Shown here: positions 53,831 through 64,000 of the stretch, piece by piece
Layout: each line of letters begins with the position of its first letter
How positions within the stretch are numbered: position 1 is the stretch's first letter
Assembly: GCF_001649575.2 (NCBI RefSeq)
Contig: NC_051445.1
Span: forward strand, 30,299,418 to 30,363,417
DNA: 64,000 nt
From: Kryptolebias marmoratus
Taxonomy: Eukaryota; Chordata; Actinopteri; Cyprinodontiformes; Rivulidae
Direction of reading: 5' to 3'
Program-made: the position numbers and the translations under genes
The notes under the pieces: generated by a model
Told to the model about the DNA's origin: nothing
The model's input: only the letters and a program-made list of their open reading frames with translations
Database searches by the model: none

Positions 53831-55050
53831 TGTCAACCGGCAGCCTTTCGTGGCAGGATTTCCAGTGAGAATTATGATCCAGACAGAGTAAGGTGGAAGT
53901 AGGAACAGGTTTATTCTGGTGCAGTACCATTGATCCTAACAGCATAAAGAAAAACAACCACACAAAAGACACAACTGCAGCCTTAAATAGTCACAGCTGA
54001 TAAAGCACTAAACCATTCTTCACAGGGAAATTTATCAATTTACAACTTCCATCTATAACATACATTTTATCAAAATACAAATATATTTCCACTTACTTTT
54101 TATAAATATTTTATATTTTAGACCTACACCTAAGTATCATAAAACACCATGAAAACTAAGTGCAAAAACCCCCACACACTTTTTCATGACCTCTTCCGGA
54201 ACCTATAATGGTGTCTGAACCCCCGGGGAAGTATTTGTCCAAACACCTTGGAGAGGACACAGAAAAGACAAGTGAGTCACTAACTTTTACCATTACTACA
54301 CTTCTCTTGCACTTACACGCTTAACAGATTTTACACAAACATTTGCTTACGTTTCTAAACAGGAGACCTTATTTCCTCTGACTAACAATTCTTTTCTTCT
54401 CACAGACAATGTAAAATAGACGCTCTTACCAGATAGAAACATGTATTAATGTACCTGTAATTGAATTAACTGTATTAACATGGGGATGATTGTAACTATG
54501 CACTGGTGAGGTCATGTGAGTTTATGGCGTACGTGATTGCCTGTACCGCGTATGAAGATAACGGGGACTGGGGGAGTCAGCTCTGCAGAAACCGGAACCC
54601 ACCCGAAGAAAACCACCTGCAGAAGACAGAAAAACAACTCCATATATGGTCCTGGAAGGATGTGCATATGAAGATAGGCCAACACAACACAGTTAAAACT
54701 GCTATGTTTTAGAGATCTCGCTCAGACGTGACTTGGGTTTTGTTACAGATGGTAAGAGCATCTCCTTTGATGGTCGCCGACCCCCACTGAGACAACAACC
54801 ACCCCACTTCTTAATGAGGAGCAGCTTTGCAGAGCCTGGAACAAAAGGCTACATGCTGATAATTAAAATTCTCAATAAATATTCAATAAATAGTTTAACC
54901 TTCTTGTGTGCAAATGGTTCTTTATGTGCAAATAGTGCTTAAAGTGCTGTGCTAAACAAAGTGCTTGTTAAAGTGCAAAGGTGCTCTTAAAGTGCTATAC
55001 AGGTTATGTTTATAAAAAATAGTCCGAGTAATGAAGACCTCTTCATTACA
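53831..55050 (-). repeat. 3' LTR of the Gmr1-type element
   Basis: On the minus strand it starts TGTAATGAAGAGGTCTTC and ends GGTTGACA. A TATA-type CTATTTAAGGC (about 53985) and AATAAACC (about 53910) are in the expected order near the end. Open frames inside are chance. Confidence 0.8.
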
Positions 55051-55069
55051 TTTTCCTCCCCCTTCTCTT
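55051..55069 (-). promoter_or_regulatory. polypurine tract
   Basis: AAGAGAAGGGGGAGGAAAA on the minus strand, directly before the LTR start. Confidence 0.85.
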
Positions 55070-55074
55070 AAGAG

Positions 55075-56170
55075 CACGGTACCTCAGTCTTCTGCTATCC
55101 TGGGTAAACAGTCAGCAACCACATTGAACTTCCCTGGCTTGTACTGACCTGTGAAATCAAATAAAGTAGCGTCCCAGAAGATAATACCTGAGGGCATCGA
55201 TAGCCCACTTCATAGCCAAGCATTACTTCTCCACTTTTGAGTACCTCATCTCTCTGTTGAGCAGCTTCCGACTTAGAACACCACAGGCCTTCCTTCACCA
55301 TCCACCTCTTGTTGAGGGACAGCTCCAAGCCCCACTCCTGAAGCGTCGATTTGCAAGATGAATGGCTTGCTGAAGTCTGGGCTATGTAGAATTGGATGAG
55401 TACATATTGCTTCCTTGAGGTCTTTCAATGCTCAATCACATTCTTCTGTCCAGCACACCTTGTTGGGAGCTGCACTCTTTATTAGGTAAGTCAGTACTGC
55501 TGATCGCTCTGCAAAAGAAGGTATAAATTTCCTGTACCAGCCCACCAAACCAAGAAATCCTCTCACCCTCTTTTTTTGTAGTTGGAACTGGGAAGGATTG
55601 GATTGCCTCCATCTTCCCAACTTGAGGTTTTATCTTCCCAAAACCAATGACAAAGCCCAGATACTCCACTTCTCTCCGGGCTATTGTACACTTCTTGGGG
55701 TTAACAGTCAGCCCAGCCAACCTGATGCGATGTAGCACCTCCTGTAGATGAATCACATGCTCCTCCCATGACTGGATATACACCACAACATCATCCAAAT
55801 ATGCTGCAGAAAATGCTGACACATCTCTCAGTATATGATCCATTAAACGTTGAAATGTAGCTGGCCCACCCTGAAGCCCAAATGGCACGACTTTAAATTG
55901 GTACATACCAAAAGGAGTTTTGAAGGCGGTCAGCTCCCTTGCGTCTGGTGCCAAAGCCACTTGTGAGTATCCTTTGCACAGATCCAGTGTGGTAATGTAG
56001 CTTACTGAACCAACTCTCTTCAACAGGTCATCAACCCTGGGCATTGGGTAAGGATCAAAGATGGACATGGCATTTAAATATCTTAAATCAATGCAGAATC
56101 TGAGGGGGCCATCTTTCTTTGGTACCAGCACAATTGGGCTGCACCACTCACTACTTGACTCCTGAAATAT
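55075..56170 (-). pseudogene. Gmr1-type RT and RNase H remnant
   Basis: From 56131: 'LVPKKDGPLRFCIDLRYLNA', 'TTLDLCKGYSQVALAPDA' (motif A), 'FKTPFGMYQFKVVPFGLQ', 'AAYLDDVVVYIQSWEEHV' (catalytic YLDD intact) and 'VEYLGFVIGFGKIKPQVGK'. A frameshift at about 55590 moves the tether region into another frame ('RGFLGLVGWYRKFIPSFAER'). RNase H is nearly gone; its last words, 'QYKPGKFNVVADCLPR', are readable near 55090-55140. The upstream 'IPERLVPVL' linker near 56210 is also shifted. Confidence 0.88.
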
Positions 56171-56299
56171 TCATAAATCCAATATCAGCTTTGTTTCTTT
56201 TTTCCAGCACTGGCACCAATCGCTTTGGTATACAATCTCTGCTTTCATCCGAATCTGGTGTTGAACCAGTGATGAGAATCCTGGAATTTCTCGGAAGAG

Positions 56300-57791
56300 C
56301 TAAGGATCCAAAAGAGGATTTATGTTGTCCTGCTCAAGAGGAGACAAATGAGAAAGGTCAACTGAAGCACTATCTGATATGCCAGTTGGAAAGAATCTTT
56401 CAGTCACCTCCTCATCTTTAACTGCATGCACCAATAACCCCTGGTGCACAGGCTTCTGTTGACTGTGGAACTCTTTCAACAGGTTGACATGAAATGTCTG
56501 ATATTTCTTAGCTCTGTCTGGCATGTGCAGTTCATAAACAACTTTACTCACTTATTTGGTGATCTCATATGGTCCGTGCCATTTTGCCAGCAGATTGTTA
56601 TCGCTAGTAGGAAGCAGTAACAGTACCTTCTGTCCTGGAAAAAAGACCCTGTCTCTGGTCTTCTGGTCATACCAGGCCTTTTGATGTTGCTGAGCTGCTT
56701 TCATGTAAGCCTGTGCAAATGATGCCCTTTCCTGCAATCTCTCTATCATGTTGATGACATATGCTGCAATGTTTTCACCCTCTGGCTTGGGGTCTTCCCA
56801 GCAGTCCTTCAGCAGATCCAATGGACCAGACAATAGTTCAAAGGGCGAGAAACTTGTGGAAACCTGTGGAACATCCTGGTAAGCAAATAACAAGTAAGGC
56901 AGCCATTAGTCCCAGTCGGCACCTGTGTCTGAGACAAACTTTCGCAACATGTTTTTGAGTCTGGTTATATCTTTCCACTAGCCCGGCCGTTTGGGGTTGA
57001 TAAGGGATGGTCTTCAGTCCCTTAATCCCTAACAACTTGTATACCTGCGGCAATATTTTGGACAAAAAGTTTGTTCCACAATCTGTAAGAATTTCTCTTG
57101 GTATTCCCACTCTAGAAAAAAGCTGCAGGAGACAGCTAGCAATATGTCGGGCTTTAATTGATCTAAATGGAAAGGCCTCAGGATACCTTGTAACATAGTC
57201 ACATATAACCAATATGTAGCGATGCCCTGTAGCGCTCCTCTCTAATGGGCCCACAATATCCATGTCTATCATTTCAAAAGGTGTTTCAATAAATAGCAGC
57301 GGTTGTAACTGAGCTACTACTCCCTTGCCTGAAGTCAACTGGCATTTGTCACAAGAACTACAAAACTTAGAAACCTGAGTATGCATTCCCTGCCAAACAA
57401 ACCGTCTGTTGATTCTACTCACTGTCTTGTGGAAAGCCATATGACCTGCCCAGGGAATTGAATGGCCTAACTCCATAACTTTGTTTCTGAACTGTTGTGG
57501 AAGGGCTAAAGCCTCACACTTTCCCTTCTTCTGGTACAAGAGGCCTGCTTTAATCATGTAAACTGCTTCTTCAAGGAAGTTTACCTGGCCCTGATGAGCT
57601 CCCTCAACTCCTGTTACCTTTTCAAACCAGGGTTTTAGAGTAGGATCACTTCTCTGAAGTGCACCTAAATCTGCAGGAATGTCAAACTCAAACACATTAT
57701 TTGGTTTACTCATCTGTATTATCCCCTCCTCACCTGAGCCCCTAAACTTATCCCTTCTTTTTGGCCCTCTAGACTTCCTAGTCTTTCCCAA
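56300..57791 (-). pseudogene. Gmr1-type integrase
   Basis: The frame 57791-56838 has the HHCC domain ('HSIPWAGHMAFHKTVSRI' and 'CSSCDKCQ'), then the core: 'FEMIDMDIVGPLERSATGH' (first Asp), 'EILTDCGTNFLS' (second Asp) and 'PYQPQTAGLVERYNQT' (catalytic Glu), all three acidic residues present. A frameshift at about 56890-56950 moves the C-terminal part to 56893-56552 ('FSPFELLSGPLDLLKDCW', 'WYDQKTRDRVFFPGQKVLLL', 'LAKWHGPYEI') and a stop at 56552 leads to 'YQTFHVNLLKEFHSQQ'. Integrase ahead of RT is the diagnostic feature of this element. Confidence 0.9.
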
Positions 57792-57860
57792 CCTGGCTTC
57801 CAGAGACTCTCCAAAAAAGGGCAGCTCCTCCAGTAGAAGACCTCTTTATTACATACAGAT

Positions 57861-58349
57861 TATCTAATTAGTCCAAAGAACAGTAGATAACCTGGAATAA
57901 CCTGGTATTTGATTAAGCTGGAAAATCTATGGCTGTAAATTTCTACACGTAATGTTTTATGAATAAATTGAAGAACCATACTGTGACTTTGTATAAAGAG
58001 TTATAAATAAAGTCACCTACGAGTCAGTCACCCAAGGAAATTAAGGCAGCAGCAGCTTCAAAATCTAAAATCTAACTTTAACTTCACTCATTAAACCCTC
58101 TGTTGTGGATTTATTTGTACTTTTCCAACAAATAGGAGTACATTATCTCACTGAAGCATAGTCACGGTTGGTTCATCTTTTCCGTTCCAAGAGGCAGTAA
58201 ATGGGTCAAAGCTGAGATGCGTTTAAATTTTATGTATCACTGAAACTGAGCTTTTGCACTGACAGATGTTTTGGAGTAAAGTCATGCAACTTGTTTCCAC
58301 TTATTGTTACATAAACTTTTTAGTTACCCGTATAACAGATAAAGACATG
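57861..58349. other. no gene seen
   Basis: AT-rich sequence between the gypsy element and a solo LTR. Confidence 0.5.
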
Positions 58350-58707
58350 TGTCAGGGTTTTGATTTATTCAATCTGCTAAGAAAGAATCACACCGGAGAG
58401 GCTCGCTGTGTTTTGTGAAGGCCTTTGCAAAAAGGAGAAATTCCACAACAGCTCCTAACGGCGTGCTGTCCAGGAAGTTCTGCCTGCTTACTTGGGCTTT
58501 CTCTTTTATTAAAGGAAAAAATAAAAGGGGTGATCTGAGCCGGCCAAAACCGGTTCAGATCATAACAAAAACACATAGCATAACCATAACACATCTATGT
58601 TTGGGAGAGCCAGATGGTGTGGCGCCCGACGTCTGACTTCCGTGTAGCACGTAGGCAGTTTTACACATAAGCACAAAGGCTGATAACCTTTAAAAACCCT
58701 ATCAACA
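58350..58707 (-). mobile_element. solo LTR related to the retroviral LTR at 32.4 kb
   Basis: On the minus strand it starts TGTTGATAGGGTTTTTAAAG, shares TATCAGCCTTTGTGCTTATG and CTACGTG words with the other LTRs, and ends AAAACCCTGACA. A purine-rich GATGAGCAGAAGAAA precedes it as a PPT would, but no primer-binding site follows, so internal sequence on that side is absent. Confidence 0.7.
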
Positions 58708-59359
58708 TTTCTTCTGCTCATCTTAAATCAAACAGACAAAAAAAAAACTAAAATAAACCACTGTGAATAGACCAAATGAATGTCCAACACACTCTCCTCC
58801 CTATAAATATAAAACCTGTATATTAATGTTTGTGTGCAAGTTTGTTTTGGTTTTTCAGATTAAATTTTATAACCTGCAATATTTGTATGAAGACGTTAAA
58901 TGTATATTTTCATACTGTACATTTCTTGAACAAATCCAGTGTGGTTGTAATTAAAAAGACAATTTAACTTCTCTTTTGTATCATGTAGATCATTTTTCAT
59001 CGTAAGTTTGGACCAGTAATGGTTCAGCATCGTGCTTTCACGAGTTGTGCTGTAAGTCCAGGTTTGTTTCAAATGCCTTTGCAAGGCTTGAGTCTGCCTC
59101 CTGCAGGTTAAAAAGGTCATTACAAGACAAGTTACAATGCAGCTCCACACGGATACATTTTACTTCCATAAAAAGTACCATATTCGTAATTTGAATACAG
59201 GTTTTATTTAATGATCTCGCATCATTAGTGAGAAGTCTGAAGGTTGTTTTAGTTTTTTTTTTTCAGATTAATGACAGAGTTACATACCTGACCTCTATGG
59301 TGCAAAAGGTGTCTAATCACCAGGTATAAAAAAAAAGTTCAAACTCCGTCTCGATTTTG
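58708..59359. other. no gene seen
   Basis: AT-rich; presumed 3' flank of the pdzd7-like pseudogene and old retroviral 3' sequence. Confidence 0.4.
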
Positions 59360-59500
59360 AAGGTTTTTGAGAACTTTGAGCACAAACTCCATGAGGCTTT
59401 GGCCTTGTTACTGAAGGCTTTCCGGATTATGTCCACGATGTGTTGGTGGGTAACTCCTTGGAGGGAAACTCCATCCACAGAAACCAGCTCAAATCAAGCC
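59360..59500 (-). pseudogene. pdzd7: pdzd7-like exon, second half of PDZ3
   Basis: Minus-strand frame 'FELVSVDGVSLQGVTHQ' through 'DIIRKAFSNKAK'. Codon before Phe is TGA where the family has Gly (GGA), and the reading moves to another frame ('MEFVLKVLKN') after 'NKAK'. Both lesions disable it. Confidence 0.85.
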
Positions 59501-60293
59501 AGAGACACAAAAACAGTAATTATCATTCCCCTCACCACACGGCGGGTGATACAGTTATGGCCTGAAAGAGAGTTCGTCTGTCAGGTTTGAGGTAACAGTT
59601 TCACGTCCTCTTGAACTTTCCCTGAAGCTACTTGTCGACCATCGTTCACCTGCTTTGGGCTACTAGATGGTTCAGTTAAGCCTTCATCAAACTTCGTAAG
59701 AAGTTGGTTCATGGTCACATGGTTGCGAGCCGTTTATTTTCGCCCACACCTTTCATCCTCCTCGAGACGCTCTGCTCAGAACACCCGGGAAGCTCCTCCT
59801 GTGGCATTAAAACAAGTTTCTTCTCGCCTGCTTCTGAGCTCTCCTGTCCTCATACAGATTTTTGCTTCCCTCACCGTGACCAGATGTGTTCCAAACGCCG
59901 CCCGGCCAAGGCACACTTCCTCCTTCTGTGGTCTTTTTAGGTTCGTAGATTTATAAGTTTTGCTGGAACAGTCGTAAAGACGGCTGTATTTTCTAACAGC
60001 CTTGGCCAGCTGTTTCTCAGCAAAAATGGCTACAACTCAATTAATTTTACAGATTTTGAGCTACAATTCGGCATGGCAGTAGCTGATAGTCATCCTTAAC
60101 AGGTACTCTAAGCTCTAACGGATCACACCTGATCAAGCAAAGTTGTTTTTCAAGATTTGGCCAAAAAGGCTCAAATTTAATCGCAATTTTAAATCATCAT
60201 GCCCATTATCTTAGTTTAAAACTTAAAGACAGCACTATTAACTGTAAAAAAAAACATTACTTTCAGGAGAGCCCACAATGTGATACATCATCG

Positions 60294-60620
60294 GGTGGCA
60301 GTGGCTCAGGAGGTAGGGGTTTGTCCTGTAATCGGAGGGTTGCTGGTTCAAGTCCCTGCTCCGGCTGTCTCAGCCGTTGTGTCCTTGGGCAAGACACTTC
60401 ACCCGCCTTGCCTACTGATGGTGGTCAGAGGGCTCGGTGGCGCCGGTGTGATGGCAGCCTCACCTCTGTCAGCCCGCCCCAGGGCAGCTGTGGCTACATT
60501 GTAGTTTACCGTCATCAGTGTGTGAATGTGTGGATGAATGGGTGAATGATTGTAGTGTAAAGCGCTTTGGGGTCCTTGGACTAGATAAAGCGCTATATAA
60601 GTGCAAGCCATTTACCATCG
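60294..60620 (+). mobile_element. tRNA-derived SINE, copy 2
   Basis: Almost identical to 18020-18351, with the complete 5' start GGGTGGCAGTGGCTCAGG, B box GGTTCAAGTCCC and the tail AAAGCGCTATATAAGTGCAA. It lies in an intron of the pdzd7-like pseudogene. Confidence 0.88.
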
Positions 60621-60998
60621 TTGAAAGCTGTGACATTTTCTTTGCTCCTCTTTATCCTGTCAAAGATGCACAGAAAACTTCAATTTAATGTTTCATCCAC
60701 CATCATTAAATCAGGTGTGTATGTTAGTATGAATGCATGATATTTGGAACTATAACAGCCTACTGAGCTCAATAAGTCTTTTATGATTTAATATTACACA
60801 AAATAAGAGAAACTTATCGTGCAACCCTACTGTGAAATAAGCACTACTTTTAACCGGGTAACTTAAAACGTAGAAAAAGCTCAAACTTCAAGAAAAAAAA
60901 AATCTGAATTCATTTAAGTTCCTGGACTCATAAAAACTTAATTTCAAACTGCTGCGAATTCCTGAAACTGTGATGACAAAAGAAAATATATTTAATCA

Positions 60999-61163
<165 letters not shown>

Positions 61164-61202
61164 TTATAAAACTATAAAAACAATAATCCTGATGAGTTAC
61201 AG

Positions 61203-61394
61203 CAGGAGTCCAAATCCTGCTCCTGGAGGGCCAACATCCTGCAGGTTTTAGATGTTTCTCTGCTCTGACACACCTGATCTGAATGACTAAGTGATTAGCA
61301 GGACTTGAAGAGCTGCTGAAGAGCAGAGAAACATCTAAAACCTCTAAAACCTGCAGGACGGTGTTCCTCCAGGAGCAGGATTTGGACACCCCTG
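61203..61394. mobile_element. hAT MITE in pdzd7-like intron
   Basis: Inverted ends CAGGAGTCCAAATCCTGCTC and GAGCAGGATTTGGACACCCC-TG; flanks AGTTACAG (61195-61202) and TGTTACAG (61395-61402) match at 7 of 8. Internal TCCTGCAGGTTTTAGATG words occur in both orientations. Related to 29378-29560. Confidence 0.88.
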
Positions 61395-61590
61395 TGTTAC
61401 AGCAGCTAGAGTTAAAAAAGCTGAAAGCTGGAGCACTTCAGATAATATGTTTCTGTAAAATTTTGAGCAGATATACCCAGAGACTGTTTGGTTTTGGACA
61501 TGTTGATGGTTTGGAGCTGATGCTCTCCTCAGAGCCGTTAAGTCAGTTTTGGAAGCAGTTCACCTGCTGTTCCCAACTTGTCCCGAACAC

Positions 61591-61967
61591 CTGAGACAAC
61601 GGGGGCTGGCTCCGAGGGTTTGCGCTCTGCAGCATGAACATTTTGCCCCTGCCTCCGCTCTGCTCCTTACCGCTTCTGGAAGAACTCCTCCCCTGCTCCG
61701 TGTCCCAGGTCGAGTGAGGCGAAAGTCGAGTTGATGTCCGTGCAGAGAGGAGGGTGGAGGTTGCTGCTGCAAACCAGCAGCCAGTTGGGGGTCACTGTCC
61801 CGGCAGAGGGGGGTCTGAGGTCTCCGGGTCGTACACATCCACAGGTACGTCCAGTAGAGACGTGAAGGACCCGGAGGTCTTGGGTTTCCCACTGGACCCC
61901 TGGGAACCAGTCTGGCTGAGCTCCTCCAGCAGGTGGCTCTTTTTTTCCCTTTTCCACTTTCTCAGTG
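61591..61967 (-). pseudogene. pdzd7: pdzd7-like exon, inter-domain region
   Basis: Begins after a CTGCAG acceptor. 'SGSFTSLLDVPVDVYDPETS' compares with a 'LQDVPVDAF' region in PDZD7; after 'PPLPGQ' a TGA follows, while 'VTPNWLLVCSS' (family 'PNWLL') continues in another frame. One indel therefore separates them. The end at 61591 (CTCAG|GTGTTC) is a tentative donor. Confidence 0.7.
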
Positions 61968-62184
61968 CTGCAGAACTTAAAGCCTCCTATGAAATTTGGA
62001 GGAGGAAAGTGTTTTAACAGTGGTTGGTCCTCTTTTTAAAAAAAAACAATCAGAAATCAAGATAATGTAAACTTCTGAATTTCTTTATTATTATTTAATT
62101 TTAACCGTTCATAAATCAGATCGTTCAGGAAATAGGTGCTTTGAATTTTGACTTTTGTAACTTTTATTCTTTTCAAAACACATT

Positions 62185-62730
62185 TTTTGACTTCCGGTTT
62201 GCCATGCGAACAGGCTAGACGTAGCAACGGACTGCTCTGGAAAAATCCAGCCTTTTAACTAAATACACCCCACAGAAAGCTAAATTTACGCCACCCATCA
62301 ATACAAAAACCTCTTGGCTAGTGCTCTTTGATTACTTACCCACTAGTGATGGCCTGTAAGAGCGCGAAAGGAACTAAGAAGGAGGACGCTAGCTTAACGC
62401 TAGAGGCTATCACCGCACTGCTTCAACAGCACGGTGAGGATCTGAAATCTGAGTACAAATCTTTGGCCAACATGCTTAGCTCCAAGCTAGACCCGGTGCG
62501 GCAGGGACTGGAGGAACAGGCAGAGTGAGTCTCCTCCTTAGAGCTCGCAACAGAGGATCTGGGCCTCCAAGCCTCCAAGCATGAGTGGCTGACCTCGAAG
62601 GTTCGTGTGCTGCTCTCTCGTGAAGACAACGCTAAGCTAAAAGACAAAGTGATGGACCTCGAGAGCCGCAGCAGATGACAGAACATCTGCATCCTCGGTC
62701 TGCCCGAAGACACTGAAAATGGGCACCCTA
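62185..62730 (+). mobile_element. L1/Tx1-clade LINE, 5' end and ORF1 start
   Basis: A 5' UTR-like CTTCCGGTTTGCCATGCGAA leads to an ATG at 62349 and 'KGTKKEDASLTLEAITALL', 'SEYKSLANMLSSKLDPVRQG' (coiled-coil pattern), a TGA at 62526, then after it 'DKVMDLESRSR' and, past a further stop, 'NICILGLPEDTENG', the start of the RNA-recognition domain of L1 ORF1 proteins. The sequence then ends abruptly. Such 5' fragments without the rest are unusual for LINEs. It lies in an intron of the pdzd7-like pseudogene, opposite strand. Confidence 0.75.
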
Positions 62731-63753
62731 CTCATTTTTTCTTCATTTTGTCTGTGTCAGAAAAACACTTCTTTGTATTCACAAACTGTATGCATAAAAG
62801 GAAAAAAACTTAATAAAAAGACAGTGATAAAAAAACTAATTTTTCCCCTAATTTTCCCAATTTAAATAGACTGATTTCTCTTGAAATCCTCCAAAAACAT
62901 TTTCTTCAAAACCTACCTCAGCTTATACTACTACTGCTAATTACATCATTAATGCTAATACTACTAATCCTAGGTTTGTTACTGCTAATACTAGTGCTGC
63001 TAAAGCTAATTCTACTAATCTGAATAATACTACTGCTAATGCTAATAATGCTTATATTTCTAATGCTAAATACTACTAGGATTTTGCAACTTTTAGCTTT
63101 TAGCTAGCTAAAAGCTAGTGTTTGGCTACTTTAAGCTTAAACAATTCAGTTTCAACTCAATTCAATTTAATTCAAAAACAATTTAGTTTCAGCTTCATCA
63201 GATAATTCCAAGAAGTCAATCACCGCTCAGCATTCACTCTCTATTTTCATTAAAAAAAGCACTTTCTCTAGTCACACTTAATGCTTAATATCTGACAATT
63301 CTGACTTGAATAATTTTGTTTTTAAAACTTCTAATTTGTCCTTTTCGGTGTGGTGTTTCTTTTAAAATACTCAATACAAGCTTAATTGTGTCACCAACAA
63401 CACAATACAAAATACATTTTTATGAGGAATAAAGTTCAAGCTTCAGATAAGCTAAAGTTACATTTATTCGAGGATGTCAAAACAAATGTCCAGTAAAACA
63501 AAGCGATACTAAAGTGGAGGTTGTGACCCAAGATAGAAGTGATGAGGTGCCATTTGGGGGCTCAGCCAGAAATGGGAGATCGAAGAGGAGGAGTTTGGAC
63601 TGTAGAGAAGAGATGGGCCAGAAGTTAAAACTCAGAATAAAGTAATTTTTAAAACACAGATTCAAGGCTTTATTAGAACCATTTAGAGTTTTTGGGGATT
63701 TTGTTACGTCGTGATGAAACTCTGACACCTTTCTGTTTAACCCCAGTACTCAC
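62731..63753. other. pdzd7-like intron, no gene seen
   Basis: AT-rich. At 62930-63080 a run of imperfect ACTACTGCTAAT/GCTAATACTA words forms a weak trinucleotide-like repeat. No exon was recognised, although small diverged ones could be missed. Confidence 0.5.
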
Positions 63754-63844
63754 CTGAGCGTATTTGAGGATGTTGTAGGCTTCGATTTCAACCACAGTCA
63801 CAACATTGTTGAACAAACTCAGATCAGGTGATGGGAGCAGCATT
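63754..63844 (-). pseudogene. pdzd7: pdzd7-like exon, end of harmonin-homology domain
   Basis: Acceptor GATGATCAG, 91 bp, donor CTCAG|GTGAGT. 'MLLPSPDLSLFNNVVTVVEI' and 'EAYNILKYAQ' follow the family pattern 'V-A-P-T-D-L-x-x-F-D-x-x-V-x-x-V-E-x-E-A'. Open throughout. Confidence 0.82.
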
Positions 63845-63879
63845 CTGATCATCAAAACTAGAACTAGATTAAAAACACC

Positions 63880-64000
63880 CATCCATCCATCCATTCTCTT
63901 CCGCTTATCCAGGGTCGGGTCAATGGGGCAGCAGCCTAAGCAGGGAGACCCAGACTTCCCTCTCCCCAGCCACTTGGGCCAGCTCCTCCGGGGGAATCCC
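63880..64000 (-). mobile_element. Rex3 LINE copy 4, 3' end
   Basis: On the minus strand the window edge enters at GGGATTCCCCCGGAGGAGCT, continues with GAAGTCTGGGTCTCCCTGCT and GGATAAGCGGAAGAGAATGG, and ends in GATG repeats, as in copy 2 at 38330-38431. It extends beyond the window. It lies in the intron just upstream of the 63754-63844 exon, in the same orientation as the pdzd7-like gene. Confidence 0.88.

Larger units (their letters stand above)
53831..57860 (-). mobile_element. Ty3/gypsy element with integrase before RT (Gmr1-type), gag lost
   Basis: On the minus strand the order is integrase (57791-56300), RT (56170-55436), RNase H remnant (55435-55075), polypurine tract (55069-55051) and a 1,220-bp LTR (55050-53831). 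Integrase and RT are on one strand without rearrangement signs, and the linker reads 'LSPLEQDNINPLLDP' straight into the RT. This is the copia-like domain order known for the Gmr1 group of Ty3/gypsy elements of fish. Gag, protease and a full 5' LTR are missing: only a TGTAATAAAGAGGTCTTC-like LTR start (57837-57855) is found next to the integrase. Confidence 0.82.

Overview
The window is repeat-dense nuclear DNA from a teleost fish. The evidence is Rex3 LINEs (recognised from the two classic Rex3 PCR-primer sites at about 1536 and 2008), fish L2, L1/Tx1 and R4-type LINEs, Ty3/gypsy elements, hAT MITEs, tRNA-derived SINEs with the usual fish tail, and remnants of a fish Maverick/Polinton. I see no intact cellular gene. 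Five N runs (1714-1743, 15947-16388, 25928-26250, 31095-31213, 50366-51030) interrupt the assembly.

Layout. 1-2.3 kb: a Tc1 scrap, an R4-type LINE piece and a Rex3 copy. 3.36-9.49 kb: a decayed Ty3/gypsy element with gag, protease, RT, RNase H and integrase in standard order, carrying a 1.1 kb hAT (8-bp target duplication) and a 394-bp solo LTR (5-bp target duplication). 9.7-13.6 kb: L1/Tx1 pieces, a hAT-like MITE with strong palindromes and a 0.55 kb tandem duplication. 14-27.2 kb: a scrambled Maverick/Polinton (integrase with C-terminal chromodomain-like segment, packaging ATPase, C-terminal end of DNA polymerase B, major- and minor-capsid-like fragments, a small basic/hydrophobic protein, uncharacterised ORFs). 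It is split by a SINE and a solo LTR and folded by a large inverted duplication. A GC-rich block and a DIRS/Ngaro-like gag remnant lie at 22-26 kb.

27-46 kb: anonymous AT-rich DNA, a MITE end, a LINE 5' region, part of an endogenous retrovirus (gag start, leader, PBS, LTR, PPT), an L2 LINE fused to a second Rex3 that contains a CR1/Rex1-type LINE, an R4-type LINE and a third Rex3 with a 32-bp micro-inversion.

46.4-63.9 kb is the part with real gene ancestry. A multi-exon lzts2-like pseudogene (+ strand, 46.4-52.1 kb) faces a multi-exon pdzd7-like pseudogene (- strand, 59.4-63.8 kb, continuing past the window edge). As I recall the human map, LZTS2 and PDZD7 are convergent neighbours, so this looks like one copy of an old gene pair decaying in place, plausibly the lost duplicate from the teleost genome duplication. 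Introns are retained, so these are not retrocopies. Between them sits a Ty3/gypsy element whose integrase lies upstream of RT (the Gmr1-type order) and a solo LTR related to the retroviral LTR.

Nothing here forms a working pathway. The elements are independent insertions, often nested, and their nesting gives a relative order of events. All identifications rest on reading translated sequence and on remembered family features; no database search was possible.
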